Of a DNA stretch of 64,000 bases, positions 25,945 through 34,336 are shown one piece after another (positions within the stretch are counted from its first letter, which is position 1; each line of letters begins with the position of its first letter). The notes under the pieces were generated by a model that was not told the DNA's origin, searched no databases, and was given only the letters and a program-made list of their open reading frames with translations. The stretch lies in NCBI RefSeq assembly GCF_003332885.2, contig NZ_QOWJ01000002.1, forward strand, positions 62,001 to 126,000, given 5' to 3'. The DNA comes from Paracnuella aquatica. Its GTDB lineage: Bacteria; Bacteroidota; Bacteroidia; Chitinophagales; Chitinophagaceae. The translations under genes were made by a program, and so were the position numbers.

Positions 25945-26898
25945 GTGAAAGTTATCGAACACCTGCGGCAGGCAAAGGATACGCTGGTTTCCTTTGAAGT
26001 GCTGCCGCCCCTGAAAGGAAAAGGCATCAATGCGCTTTGGGAACACCTCGATCCCCTGATGGAATTCAAGCCTTCGTTTATAAATGTTACCTACCACCGC
26101 AGCGAAAGCATGTTCAAGCGCCGCATTGATGGCGTGTTTGAAAAAGTGGAAGTACGCAAACGTCCCGGCACGGTTGGCATTTGCGCCGCCATCATGAACC
26201 GCTATAAAGTGGATGCAGTGCCGCACCTTATTTGCGGCGGCTTTACCCGGCAAGAAACCGAAGACGCCCTGATTGACTTGGCGTTTTTAGGCATTGATAA
26301 TGTGCTGGTGCTGCGCGGCGATGCAGCCCGCAACGAAGGCAGTTTTGAACCCGAGCCCGGCGGCAATAAATTTGCCACCGAGCTGATGCAGCAGGTGATC
26401 AACATGAACAACGGCCTTTACCTGGAAGAAGACCTGAAGGGTGCCGTAAAAACAAACTTTTGCATTGGCGTGGCCGGTTACCCCGAAAAGCATTTCGAAG
26501 CACCCAATCTTGCTTCCGACATACAGCACCTGAAAAAGAAAGTGGACGGCGGCGCCGAATACGTGGTGACGCAAATGTTTTTCGACAACCAGAAATATTT
26601 TCAATACGTGCAGGCCTGTAAAGAAGCCGGCATCAATATTCCCATCATCCCGGGCCTGAAGCCGATCACTTCGAAAAAACAGTTGACGGTAATTCCCCGC
26701 ACATTTCATGTGGACATCCCGGTGGAGTTGTACAGCGCCATCATGGCCTGCAAAACCGATGCGGAAGTGGAGCTAGTGGGCACCGAATGGCTGCAGCAGC
26801 AAAGCAAGGAACTGAAAGCTGCCGGCGTGCCGGTGCTGCATTATTATACGTTGGGCAAGCCGCATGTGATTGCCAACGTGGTGCGGAATGTTTTTTAA
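25945..26898 (+). CDS. metF: 5,10-methylenetetrahydrofolate reductase
   Basis: A 317-residue FAD-dependent TIM-barrel enzyme that reduces methylene-THF to methyl-THF for methionine synthesis. Family motifs: SFEVLPPLKGKG at the N-terminus with the catalytic Glu, FINVTYHRSES, PHLICGGFTRQE, VLVLRGDAARNEG, YVVTQMFFDNQKYF, IPIIPGLKPI. The start is GTG 25945 (V-KVIEHLRQAKDTLVSFE aligns with the usual MetF N-terminus); an upstream in-frame TTG (25897) is unlikely. No metH gene or cobalamin riboswitch is visible nearby. Confidence 0.95.
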   Translation: MKVIEHLRQAKDTLVSFEVLPPLKGKGINALWEHLDPLMEFKPSFINVTYHRSESMFKRRIDGVFEKVEVRKRPGTVGICAAIMNRYKVDAVPHLICGGFTRQETEDALIDLAFLGIDNVLVLRGDAARNEGSFEPEPGGNKFATELMQQVINMNNGLYLEEDLKGAVKTNFCIGVAGYPEKHFEAPNLASDIQHLKKKVDGGAEYVVTQMFFDNQKYFQYVQACKEAGINIPIIPGLKPITSKKQLTVIPRTFHVDIPVELYSAIMACKTDAEVELVGTEWLQQQSKELKAAGVPVLHYYTLGKPHVIANVVRNVF

Positions 26899-26960
26899 AC
26901 CGTACCCCGGCCCCGCTCCTGAAAGGCGAGGGTCGCCTCGGTTTGATTTTGATTTTTTAT

Positions 26961-27000
26961 ACAAAGAGCCCGTAACAATTAGTTGTTACGGGCTCTTTGT
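26961..27000. terminator. Bidirectional terminator after metF
   Basis: Perfect 18-base stem (26961-26978 with 26983-27000) and a four-base loop TTAG. It sits between convergent metF and the membrane protein gene. Confidence 0.85.
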
Positions 27001-27087
27001 ATTAGCACTTATATGGGTAAAATCTTTTGAGTGTGCCGAAGTTTTCTTTAACCAACCCGCTCCTCCAAGATCGGGGCCAGGGTGCGG

Positions 27088-27747
27088 TTACATCACAATC
27101 CAATACGCCGCCACCTGCGACAAGGCGCCGGTTACAAACCCTGCATACACATCAAAAGGCCGGTGGTCGTTGTTGATGAGGCGGGCGGTGCACACCAGGC
27201 CTGCAGCCAGCATGGCGCAGGAAATGTACACGCCAAAATCCGTGTCGCTCATAAGGCCCAGCATGAGTACAAACGTAACGGCCACACCGGCAGCCAAGGC
27301 ATGCATGCTGATCTTAAAATAATTGTTAGCCATCAGGCCAGCACTGGCCGCAAGAAAAATAGCCATGCTAAACAGTTCCAGTACTTCGGGTACCTGCGGC
27401 TGGTTGCGCAGCACATACCACATCCAAAAATAATAGAGGCCGCAGGCTACATAAGGAATAATGCGCTCCTTTTGCGTACGCAGGTACACCGATTGCACAA
27501 AGCCCAAGCCGCGCAGCAGCAAAATGGTAAACAGGGGAAAAAGCGCATACATCACCACAAAACGCAGCAGCATCAGGTTTTGGTCGTATGGGCGTGCAGC
27601 CGGAAACACCTGGTGGATGTAGATGAGAAACCAGGCAATATACACCGGCACAAACAGGGGGTGAAAAACCACCGAAATGGCACGTGCAGCAAAGCGAAGC
27701 GCCGGATGAAACAGGTGGTCCTGCGCCTTTTGTTCTATGTCAGACAT
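27088..27747 (-). CDS. Polytopic membrane protein, PAP2-superfamily-like
   Basis: The 219-residue protein has about six membrane helices. A stretch KISMHALAAG and a later LINNDHRPFDVYAGFVTG resemble the second and third PAP2 phosphatase motifs, but the KX6RP and PSGH signatures are not intact. It may be a non-catalytic or divergent member of the group common in Bacteroidetes. It is followed upstream by rpoN on the same strand with a 68-base gap. Confidence 0.7.
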   Translation of the reverse strand: MSDIEQKAQDHLFHPALRFAARAISVVFHPLFVPVYIAWFLIYIHQVFPAARPYDQNLMLLRFVVMYALFPLFTILLLRGLGFVQSVYLRTQKERIIPYVACGLYYFWMWYVLRNQPQVPEVLELFSMAIFLAASAGLMANNYFKISMHALAAGVAVTFVLMLGLMSDTDFGVYISCAMLAAGLVCTARLINNDHRPFDVYAGFVTGALSQVAAYWIVM

Positions 27748-27815
27748 TTTGGAAAATTTAGGCCGAACCGGGCGGCAGACAAAGATTTTAAGTCCTTTTG
27801 CCTGCCGCCCGTTGC

Positions 27816-29309
27816 TTACAGCTCTTTGCGCAGCCTGGCTACCGGTATGTTCAGTTGTTCGCGGTATTTGGCCACGGTGCGCCGTGCAATATTATAGCCT
27901 TTTTCCTGAAGCAGCTCCGTAAGCCGCTCGTCGCTGAGGGGTTTCTTCTTGTTTTCGTATTCGATCAGGTCGCTCAGGATCTTTTTTACCTCGCGGGTCG
28001 AAACTTCCTCGCCGCTGTCGGTGGTGAGCGATTCGGAGAAAAAGAATTTAAGCCGATAAGTGCCAAATTCGGTTTGTACAAACTTGGAGTTGGCCACGCG
28101 GCTCACGGTAGAAATATCCAGGCCGGTGCGTTCGGCAATGTCTTTTAAGATCATTGGCTTCAGCGTGGTTTCGTCGCCGGTGAGGAAAAATTCGTACTGG
28201 TGGTTCATGATGGCCGTCATAGTGCTGAGCAGCGTGTGCTGCCGCTGCTTGATGGCATCAATAAACCATTTGGCCGCATCAATTTTTTGCTTGATAAACA
28301 ACACCGCTTCTTTTTGGCGGCGGTCTTTCTTGGTGCCGCGGTCGTATTCGCGCAGCATATCGCGGTAGCCTTCCGAAATGCGGAGCTCCGGTGCATTTTT
28401 CGAGTTCAGCGTCAGCTCCAGTTTGCCGGCATTGTTGTAAATAAAAAAGTCGGGCACCACGTAGCTTTCGGCTTTGTTCAGCTCGCTTACCGTGCCGCCG
28501 GGTTTGGGGTTGAGGCGGGTAATCTGGTGCATCACATCCTTCAACTGCTCGTCGTCGAGGTTGAGGCCGCGCTGTATTTTTTCGTAATGCTTTTTGGTAA
28601 ACTCATCGAAGTAGCGGCTGAGGGCGGCAATTGCCGTATCCACTTCCTTACCTTCCAGCTTCTGGCGGTTCAGCTGCAGCAGCAGGCACTCCTGGAGGGT
28701 GCGGGCCGCCACGCCGGGGGGATCGAACTGCTGGATGCGCTGGATCAGTTTTTCAACATCTTCTTCGGTTACAAAAATGTTTTGACGGAAGGCCAGGTCG
28801 TCCACAATGGCCGAAGTTTCGCGGCGCAGGTAGCCGTCTTCGTCAATGGAGCCGATGATCTGCTCGGCAATTTTATACTGTGCCTCGTCCAGCTTCAGCA
28901 TGCCCAGTTGTGCTTCCAGCACTTCGTAAAAAGAAGTTTCCACCTTGTAGGGCATCGTCTGCTTTTCTTCCTGGTCGCCGTAGTTGTCGTCGCGCAGTTT
29001 ATAATCGGCTATATCATCGTCGCCTTCCGACACATAGTCGGAAATATCAATGTTGTCGTATCCTTCGTCGGTAGCCGACTCTTCGTAATCGTCGCTGCTG
29101 TCGGATGATTCGGCAAACTCGTCTTTCATATCGCCATCGTAATCCTCCATACCTTCGTCGGTCAGTTCGAGGGCCGGGTTTTCTTCCAGCTCCTCTTTGA
29201 TGCGTTCGTCGAGTATGGCTGTAGGCACCTGCAACAATTTCATCAACTGAATTTGTTGCGGCGATAGCTTTTGCAGTAACTTTTGCTGTAAACTCTGGTT
29301 AAGGCTCAT
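27816..29309 (-). CDS. rpoN: RNA polymerase sigma-54 factor
   Basis: A 497-residue sigma-54. From ATG 29309 region I starts SLNQSLQQKLLQKLSPQQIQ (Gln/Leu-rich, activator-contacting). An acidic region II follows (about 60-125, Asp/Glu/Ser-rich), then the core-binding region and the DNA-binding region. The C-terminal RpoN box is ARRTVAKYRE. An upstream ATG (29357) adds 16 residues before the conserved start and is unlikely. It directs transcription from -24/-12 promoters with enhancer-binding proteins, none of which are encoded in this window. Confidence 0.97.
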   Translation of the reverse strand: MSLNQSLQQKLLQKLSPQQIQLMKLLQVPTAILDERIKEELEENPALELTDEGMEDYDGDMKDEFAESSDSSDDYEESATDEGYDNIDISDYVSEGDDDIADYKLRDDNYGDQEEKQTMPYKVETSFYEVLEAQLGMLKLDEAQYKIAEQIIGSIDEDGYLRRETSAIVDDLAFRQNIFVTEEDVEKLIQRIQQFDPPGVAARTLQECLLLQLNRQKLEGKEVDTAIAALSRYFDEFTKKHYEKIQRGLNLDDEQLKDVMHQITRLNPKPGGTVSELNKAESYVVPDFFIYNNAGKLELTLNSKNAPELRISEGYRDMLREYDRGTKKDRRQKEAVLFIKQKIDAAKWFIDAIKQRQHTLLSTMTAIMNHQYEFFLTGDETTLKPMILKDIAERTGLDISTVSRVANSKFVQTEFGTYRLKFFFSESLTTDSGEEVSTREVKKILSDLIEYENKKKPLSDERLTELLQEKGYNIARRTVAKYREQLNIPVARLRKEL

Positions 29310-29394
29310 CAGGGGTTCCGTTTTTAAGGGGCGGCTAAATGGGGCCGCCGGCTTCACAAAAATCGAGCCGTAAATTTATTGCAAATATCAATCC

Positions 29395-29679
29395 ATGGGG
29401 AAAAAGGCATTTTTTATTGGGCTGGCGTTAACGGCTTTTTGTCGCCCCGGCTTTGCGCAGCTTAATCCCAAGCCGGATTTGAGCCAAGCATTGCCCGTTC
29501 ATAAAATATCCCCACTGCCGCAAAACTTCTACACACAGCACCTTTCGTTTTTCTGTAAAAAAGAAGACCAGCTGCAGCGGCGCACCGGCCTCAACCTGTT
29601 CTTCAGGCTAGGCACTAAAGATTATGTGGACTACCTGGAGCAAAAGCCGAATGCAAATAAATATCAGGCGCCGAGGTAA
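29395..29679 (+). CDS. Small secreted protein (94 residues)
   Basis: It starts with a short signal peptide (GKKAFFIGLALTAFCRPGFA). The mature part carries LPQNFYTQHLSFFCKKEDQL and a C-terminal LGTKDYVDYLEQKPNA. I have a sense that similar small proteins occur in related genomes but know no function. It is divergent from rpoN with 85 bases between the starts. Confidence 0.65.
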   Translation: MGKKAFFIGLALTAFCRPGFAQLNPKPDLSQALPVHKISPLPQNFYTQHLSFFCKKEDQLQRRTGLNLFFRLGTKDYVDYLEQKPNANKYQAPR

Positions 29680-29685
29680 GCGGCG

Positions 29686-29755
29686 CTTACTGGTCAGGCC
29701 ACTCCAAAGCGGCTGCCTGCCAGTAAGTGTACCTGTCAGTGGCCAGACCAGTAAC
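29686..29755. repeat. Inverted repeat after the small secreted protein gene
   Basis: CTTACTGGTCAGGCCACT (29686-29703) and AGTGGCCAGACCAGTAAC (29738-29755) are near-perfect reverse complements separated by 34 bases that contain another partial copy (GCCAGTAAG). Without a T run, so not a typical terminator. Confidence 0.65.
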
Positions 29756-29851
29756 AGCATGAACGCCCTATTTGTAATTCATTGTTAAGAACCGCTACCG
29801 CATTATTGCGCCGCCCTTTTGTTCGGAACTTTAAAAGAAAAAGGAGGGGCG

Positions 29852-30277
29852 ATGAAAAAATGGTACACGCTAGGCCTTTTGTTTACTTTTTTGCTGCTGG
29901 CCGGTTGCAGCAAGGATGTGTTGAAAAAATACGATAAGCGCATTGTTGGCACCTGGCGCATTGCCGCCATTAACAACTACAGCATCGGCGGCGACCGCGA
30001 CAACCTGGCCTTCAGCAGCGGCAATTTTACTTTTAACGAAGACGGCTCCCTGAGTTATGTAGATGGAGCGGGTGCTACATACCAGGGCAACTGGGACATC
30101 CGCAAAAAGTACGTGGACGACGATTTTGTTCGCGCCATGCAGCTTACCGCGGTGGGCACCACTACTCCGGAGGTGCTAACCGAGTACTACGACGACATTG
30201 TATTCCTGGGAAAAGATCATTTCCGCGCCACCACTGTTATCGGCTTCCGCACTTATATGACGCATTTCCGCAGGTAG
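29852..30277 (+). CDS. Lipocalin-like lipoprotein
   Basis: A 141-residue lipoprotein. The start ATG 29852 follows a strong AAGGAGG ribosome site, rare in this window. The signal peptide ends in lipobox LLAGC. The mature part (KRIVGTWRIAAINNYSI, FTFNEDGSLSYVDGAGATYQGNW) has the GTW-start pattern of Bacteroidetes lipocalin-like lipoproteins. Probably an outer- or inner-membrane-anchored ligand-binding barrel of unknown ligand. Confidence 0.8.
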   Translation: MKKWYTLGLLFTFLLLAGCSKDVLKKYDKRIVGTWRIAAINNYSIGGDRDNLAFSSGNFTFNEDGSLSYVDGAGATYQGNWDIRKKYVDDDFVRAMQLTAVGTTTPEVLTEYYDDIVFLGKDHFRATTVIGFRTYMTHFRR

Positions 30278-30290
30278 GGAACAATTAAAA

Positions 30291-30364
30291 ATTCAAAAGG
30301 CAAAAATCAAAAGCCTTTGGCGTGAAAATGCCTTTTTGACTTTTGATTTTTGCCCTTTTGTTTA
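30291..30364. repeat. Intergenic inverted repeat, family F
   Basis: AAAATTCAAAAGGCAAAAATC (left, 30288-30317 region) and GACTTTTGATTTTTGCCCTT (right, 30337-30364) are reverse complements over about 25 bases. It lies between convergent genes and, being rich in A and T runs, could also act as a terminator. Confidence 0.72.
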
Positions 30365-30381
30365 AAACAGCTTTTAAGCCT

Positions 30382-31593
30382 TTAAGCTGCTGTTTGCGCC
30401 AATGCAGCTGTTGCAGCCTGCACCATTTTTTCGCCTTTTTCCTTTATCTGCTCCTCGCTCCACAACAAGGAAATGGAGGTCGAAATGCAGCGGCTCATGA
30501 TGGCGTCCGATGCGGAAAAATCCTGCTGCTGCAGTTTCAACAAAGCTTCCTGCTGTTCAGCGCTCATGCGGTTGTGGGTGGAAGCATTCTTCAAATGATC
30601 CCACTTGCGGATATAATGCCAGTTGTTGTCGAACCAGTAAAACGAACCTGCCATGGCACCGGCCTCTTTCATGGCGGCTACCACTGCACGGGTAGCTTCT
30701 TCGGTGGGTAAAAACCAACTGATGAACGAGCAGCTATCACCCGCCTCATCGGGTACACGGCGAAACCGGATGCCCGGGATCTGCGACAGCAAAGCTTTTA
30801 GCTGCGCATGATTCTTTTTTTGCGTAGCCAAAAAATCGGGCAGGCGGCGCACCTGCGCCAGGCCTACCGCTGCATGCAGCTCCGAAATCCGGAAGTTGTA
30901 ACCCAGGTGGGGATGCAGATCGGCGCCGCGGTCTACGCCTTTATGATCGTGGCCGTGGTCGGTATAAGCATCGGCGTTGGTGTACACATCTTCGCGGTTG
31001 GTCATTACCACGCCGCCTTCGCCGCAGGTAATAGTTTTTACAAAATCAAACGAAAATGTGCCCGCATCGCCAATGGTGCCCAGCGACTTTCCTTTATAAC
31101 TGCCGCCAATGCTCTGGCAGGCATCTTCGAGCAGCACCAAGTTGTGCTCTTTGCAAATGGCCTGCAATGCATCCATATCGGCCATGGAGCCGCACATATG
31201 AACGGGCATCACACATTTCGTTTTGGATGTGATGGCGCTGCGCACTGCATCGGGGGCCAGTGTCAGCGTGTCGTCCACATCAACCAGCACGGGCACGGCG
31301 CCCACGCTCAGCACCGCTTCAAACGAAGCCACAAATGTGAAGGAAGGCATGATCACTTCATCGCCGGCGCCTATGCCCAGCACCGCCATGGCAGTGGTAA
31401 GGGCAGTGGTGCCGCTGGAGGTAAGCTGCGCGTACTGGCAGCCAAATGTGCTGCAAATAGCAGCTTCCAGCTCTTTGCTTTTCCAGCGGCCCTGGCGGGG
31501 GCCGTCAAATCCGTAGCGCATGAGCACACCGGTTTCCAGCACTTCCATTACTTCTTTGCGTTCGGCATCGCTCCACAATTCGTATCCGGGCAT
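30382..31593 (-). CDS. KdnA-like PLP-dependent sugar aminotransferase (DegT family)
   Basis: A 403-residue DegT/DnrJ/EryC1/StrS aminotransferase. The PLP Lys is K186 in SFDFVKTITCGEGG. The start MPGYELWSDAERKEVMEVLE, the stretches PVHMCGSMADMDALQAICK and LEDACQSIGGSYKGK, DHGHDHKGVDRGA, NFRISE and FYWFDNNWHY resemble Shewanella KdnA. KdnA makes 8-amino-3,8-dideoxy-Kdo with the dehydrogenase KdnB. This comparison is from memory. No kdnB-like gene is next to it here, so either the partner is elsewhere or another keto-sugar is used. An LPS-modification role is inference. Confidence 0.82.
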   Translation of the reverse strand: MPGYELWSDAERKEVMEVLETGVLMRYGFDGPRQGRWKSKELEAAICSTFGCQYAQLTSSGTTALTTAMAVLGIGAGDEVIMPSFTFVASFEAVLSVGAVPVLVDVDDTLTLAPDAVRSAITSKTKCVMPVHMCGSMADMDALQAICKEHNLVLLEDACQSIGGSYKGKSLGTIGDAGTFSFDFVKTITCGEGGVVMTNREDVYTNADAYTDHGHDHKGVDRGADLHPHLGYNFRISELHAAVGLAQVRRLPDFLATQKKNHAQLKALLSQIPGIRFRRVPDEAGDSCSFISWFLPTEEATRAVVAAMKEAGAMAGSFYWFDNNWHYIRKWDHLKNASTHNRMSAEQQEALLKLQQQDFSASDAIMSRCISTSISLLWSEEQIKEKGEKMVQAATAALAQTAA

Positions 31594-31643
31594 ACAAGGA
31601 GTTTGGGGTTTAAAGTTTGAAGTTTAAAGTTCTGCGCAAAAGT

Positions 31644-31679
31644 AAGTCGGAAGACGGAAGTCGGAGGTCGGAAGTTGGG
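31644..31679. repeat. Intergenic repeat arm, family C
   Basis: AAGTCGGAAGACGGAAGTCG and following bases, built of GTCGGAAG units; no clear reverse arm nearby. It lies upstream of the aminotransferase start. Confidence 0.65.
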
Positions 31680-31736
31680 AGGATGAAGGTTAAAATTGAC
31701 GCTGTTATGTGATGACGCATTTTAGTGTTTTGCATT

Positions 31737-31822
31737 TTGTCACCCTGACGAAGGAAGGATCTGAGCTGATGCGGTTGAACGCTTTGCAACACTCAGATGC
31801 TTCGCTGCGCTCAGCATGACAA
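31737..31822. repeat. Intergenic inverted repeat, family B, copy 2
   Basis: The left arm contains CACCCTGACGAAGGAAGGAT and the right arm TTCGCTGCGCTCAGCATGAC. It is nearly identical in layout to the copy at 24855-24942, including the centre TTTGCAACACTCA. Confidence 0.82.
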
Positions 31823-31863
31823 GGGCAGGAGCCGTGGTATTAATGTAAAAAGCAACTTACCGC

Positions 31864-31990
31864 CGATTTATAGACCCGCTGCGGGCTTTGCGCATCCGCT
31901 GTGCGGCAGTGTGAAAAAGCTGCACAGCGAACGGGACCGTACAAGTGTGCGACGCAACCGCAGCCCAATAGCATTACCAAAGCCGGCTAC
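31864..31990. other. Non-coding stretch with hairpins, possible conserved intergenic element
   Basis: The 460-base gap between the aminotransferase and ahpD holds two repeats, this stretch and a terminator. Here short stems are visible (GACCCGCTGCGGG; CCGCTGTGCGG), followed by GGGACCGTACAAGTGTGCGA and CCAATAGCATTACC. No reading frame is convincing. Sequences of this kind seem familiar from related genomes, but I cannot confirm that. Confidence 0.35.
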
Positions 31991-31992
31991 AT

Positions 31993-32020
31993 AAAAAAAG
32001 CCCCCGCAAAAGCAGGGGCT
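31993..32020 (-). terminator. Terminator of ahpD
   Basis: Stem AGCCCC / GGGGCT with loop CCGCAAAAGCA partly paired, followed on the minus strand by TTTTTTTAT. It lies 36 bases after the ahpD stop. Confidence 0.8.
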
Positions 32021-32055
32021 ATGATACTTCCAAACTTTACAAACAGGGCCTGAGC

Positions 32056-32646
32056 TTACATTAAAGCCGTAAGACTTTTGAGCACGGCGCCAAGGCGCAC
32101 CGCATCGTGGATGCGCTGCTTTGTAGTGCCGTGGCCCACCAATGTTTTTTCATGCGAGGTAACGCAGAGTTCGCAGCCGTTGAGGGCACTTACCACCAGG
32201 CTCACCAGCTCAAAAAACTCTTTGCCCAGCACGGGATTGGCCATGATGCTCATGCGGATGCCGGCCTGCGCCGTGTTGTAAAATTCTTCGTGCATGAAGT
32301 GGCGGAAACGATAGTACACGTTGTTGGCGTTGAGCAGCGAGGTGCATGCCAGCACTTCGGCCACTTCTTTATCAGTAGCGCCATTGGCAATGGCCTGCGC
32401 GGTAAAGGCTTCTTGCAGGGAGGTCACTTTTTCGTTGGCGGCAACGGAAAGGGCCAGCAGGTACGCTTCTTTTTTGTTCAGCGTTTCGGTGCCCAGGGCG
32501 TTGGTCACGTTGATCTTCAGGTCGCGCAGGTATTTTGAGTCGGCAGCGGCAAGGGCCTGCAGGTTGGGGCTCAGGTGGCTTTCGGCCAGGCCCAGCTCCT
32601 GCAGCAGCGACAGGGCTGCGTTGCTTTCGGTAGCGATTCCAAACAT
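32056..32646 (-). CDS. ahpD: AhpD-like alkylhydroperoxidase
   Basis: A 196-residue carboxymuconolactone-decarboxylase-fold protein with the AhpD active site: C158-E-L-C161 and His165 in NGCELCVTSHE. AhpD reduces AhpC, supplying electrons from lipoamide-type donors (known in Mycobacterium). It lies 108 bases downstream of the ahpC-like gene on the same strand, with an inverted repeat between, so a shared peroxide-defence operon is likely. Confidence 0.92.
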   Translation of the reverse strand: MFGIATESNAALSLLQELGLAESHLSPNLQALAAADSKYLRDLKINVTNALGTETLNKKEAYLLALSVAANEKVTSLQEAFTAQAIANGATDKEVAEVLACTSLLNANNVYYRFRHFMHEEFYNTAQAGIRMSIMANPVLGKEFFELVSLVVSALNGCELCVTSHEKTLVGHGTTKQRIHDAVRLGAVLKSLTALM

Positions 32647-32678
32647 GGAGGGAAAGTTTTATAGTTGAAGGAGGAAGA

Positions 32679-32752
32679 AAAGCTTCAAGCCGCCAGCTGC
32701 AAGCCACAAGTAGAGAAAACCACTTGCAGCTTGTAGCTAAAAGCTTGCTGCT
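32679..32752. repeat. Intergenic inverted repeat, family G, inside ahpC-ahpD
   Basis: AGCTTCAAGCCGCCAGCTGC with following AAGCCACAAG (left) and CTTGCAGCTTGTAGCTAAAA with GCTTGCTGCTT (right) form an imperfect hairpin of about 28 pairs. It begins 2 bases after the ahpC stop and may protect or end the ahpC message before ahpD. Confidence 0.72.
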
Positions 32753-32754
32753 TA

Positions 32755-33312
32755 TTAAGCGTTCAGCGTTGCTTCGCCTTTCTGCCAGTTGCAGGGGCAG
32801 AGTTCGTCGGTTTGCAGCGCATCCAGCACACGCAGTACTTCTTTTACGTTGCGGCCTACGTTCAGGTCGTACATCGATACCCAGCGAACGATGCCTTGCG
32901 GATCAACAATGAATGTGGCGCGATACGCAACTTTTTCTTCGCTTTCCAAAATACCCAGTTCGGTAGCCAGCGATTTGCTGGTATCGGCCAGCATGGGAAA
33001 CTGCAGGCCACGCAGGTCTTCATGATCGCGGCGCCATGCTACGTGAACAAACTCGCTGTCGGTAGAAGCACCAACCAAAACGGCATCGCGGTCGGCAAAA
33101 TCGGGGTAGTGTTTATTGAATTCGGCAATTTCGGTAGGGCATACAAAAGTGAAGTCTTTAGGCCACCAGAACATCACCATCCACTTGCCGCTGTTTTTGA
33201 TTTCTTCGTAAGAAAGGTCGTAGAACTCTTTACCTTTTTCGATCGATACAACTGCCTTCTTGTTGAACTCGGGGAAGGACGCACCCAGCGATAATACCTT
33301 GTTGCTCATCAT
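32755..33312 (-). CDS. ahpC: AhpC/TSA-type peroxiredoxin
   Basis: A 185-residue thiol peroxidase. Peroxidatic Cys58 lies in DFTFVCPTEI; C-terminal Cys172 and Cys174 (DELCPCNW) match the three-cysteine AhpC that works with AhpD. The Trp/Lys-rich stretch MVMFWWPKDF precedes the active site. Start is ATG 33312 or the adjacent ATG 33309; the longer frame to 33354 adds a His-rich tail without support. Reduces hydrogen peroxide, organic peroxides and probably peroxynitrite. Confidence 0.93.
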   Translation of the reverse strand: MMSNKVLSLGASFPEFNKKAVVSIEKGKEFYDLSYEEIKNSGKWMVMFWWPKDFTFVCPTEIAEFNKHYPDFADRDAVLVGASTDSEFVHVAWRRDHEDLRGLQFPMLADTSKSLATELGILESEEKVAYRATFIVDPQGIVRWVSMYDLNVGRNVKEVLRVLDALQTDELCPCNWQKGEATLNA

Positions 33313-33518
33313 ATTCTGATTTAATTCGGGGTGCAAATGTCGGTGTGGTGACACTTGCGGACAAACGAATTAATTGATGAGCTGATAGAGAAAAACAAAG
33401 CAAAATAAAGTGTAATAAAAGGGTTGTAATTCTACATGCATTACGATATCACGTACACAGCGGTAAAAGAAAAGCCGTGGCAACAAGTAGCCATCATTTT
33501 TTGCATGGAGTTGGTGGC

Positions 33519-33797
33519 TTATACAAGGAAAAAAACATAGATCAAAATACTTGTGACAACAAGGAGGTTTACTGCTAGCGAAAGCATGTATTCCTTTTTA
33601 CCCGCATACACCTGTAAAAAGTTAGTAACCGCCCACAACAAACCACCAACTAAGAAAAGCAGGGCGATTAAATGAAAGAAATTTGGCCCGTGTGCATAAT
33701 GCGGCCGCTCCAACTCCGAAACAATCCAGGTGAGCACATAACCCGCGAAATAGTACAGTATTGTGGGGAAAGCCTTTCTTAAATAAATAGCTTTCAT
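33519..33797 (-). CDS. Small three-helix membrane protein (92 residues)
   Basis: Hydrophobic helices at about 9-27, 40-63 and 70-92; the start MKAIYLRKAFPTILYYFAGY is typical of an inner-membrane protein. I do not recognise a family. It lies downstream of the MarR gene on the same strand (55-base gap). Confidence 0.65.
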   Translation of the reverse strand: MKAIYLRKAFPTILYYFAGYVLTWIVSELERPHYAHGPNFFHLIALLFLVGGLLWAVTNFLQVYAGKKEYMLSLAVNLLVVTSILIYVFFLV

Positions 33798-33852
33798 GGG
33801 TTTCGTGTGGCTGCAAACAAACAGCAGCAGTAAAACATTTTTGAAAACACCA

Positions 33853-34320
33853 CTATCTATTCCCGTTAACCGAACCCCTTACTTTATCCAGCAAATCGTT
33901 TAGCTGCTGCGCTTCTTCTTCGCTAAGGTTGCCCAGGATATTGTCCATTTCAGCATCCCGCACATCCAGCTTGTTCAGCAGTTGTTGGCCCTTTTCGGTA
34001 ATCAACACATCCACCAGTCGCTTGTCCGCCGGGTTGGTGGTTTTTTGCACCAGATCTTTGGCAATAAGGCGATCAACAATGCGGCTGGTATCGCTCATTT
34101 TATCGAGCATGCGTTCCCTTATTTGCAGGGTGGAAAGCGGCACGGGAAAAGAGCCGCGCAAAATGCGCAGGATGTTGAACTGCTGCGGCGTGATGTCTTC
34201 GGCAGCCAGCAACGACTTGATGCGTTCCATTACCCATCCATGCGAGTACAACACGTTGATGAGTGCCTTTTGATGGGTATTGCGGAAATGCGCCTGCTGG
34301 ATGTCTTGGTCGATGCTCAT
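33853..34320 (-). CDS. MarR family transcriptional regulator
   Basis: The 155-residue winged-helix dimeric regulator. The pattern DITPQQFNILRILRGSFPVP, then MSDTSRIVDRLIAKDLVQ, wing TNPADKRLVDVLITEKG, and C-terminal dimerisation helix are all visible. It probably responds to a phenolic or oxidant signal and may control itself and the small membrane protein gene. A TATTTTTA -7-like box lies about 10 bases upstream. Confidence 0.92.
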   Translation of the reverse strand: MSIDQDIQQAHFRNTHQKALINVLYSHGWVMERIKSLLAAEDITPQQFNILRILRGSFPVPLSTLQIRERMLDKMSDTSRIVDRLIAKDLVQKTTNPADKRLVDVLITEKGQQLLNKLDVRDAEMDNILGNLSEEEAQQLNDLLDKVRGSVNGNR

Positions 34321-34336
34321 GCTGTAAAAATAGTTT

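Noticed and set aside
29686-29755. Inverted repeat read as a terminator
   Set aside because: 34-base centre and no T run; kept only as a repeat.
33436-33540. 34-codon frame MHYDITYTAVKEKPWQQVAI... convergent with the small membrane gene
   Set aside because: Overlaps the neighbour's end, has no terminator or promoter and no clear membrane or domain feature.
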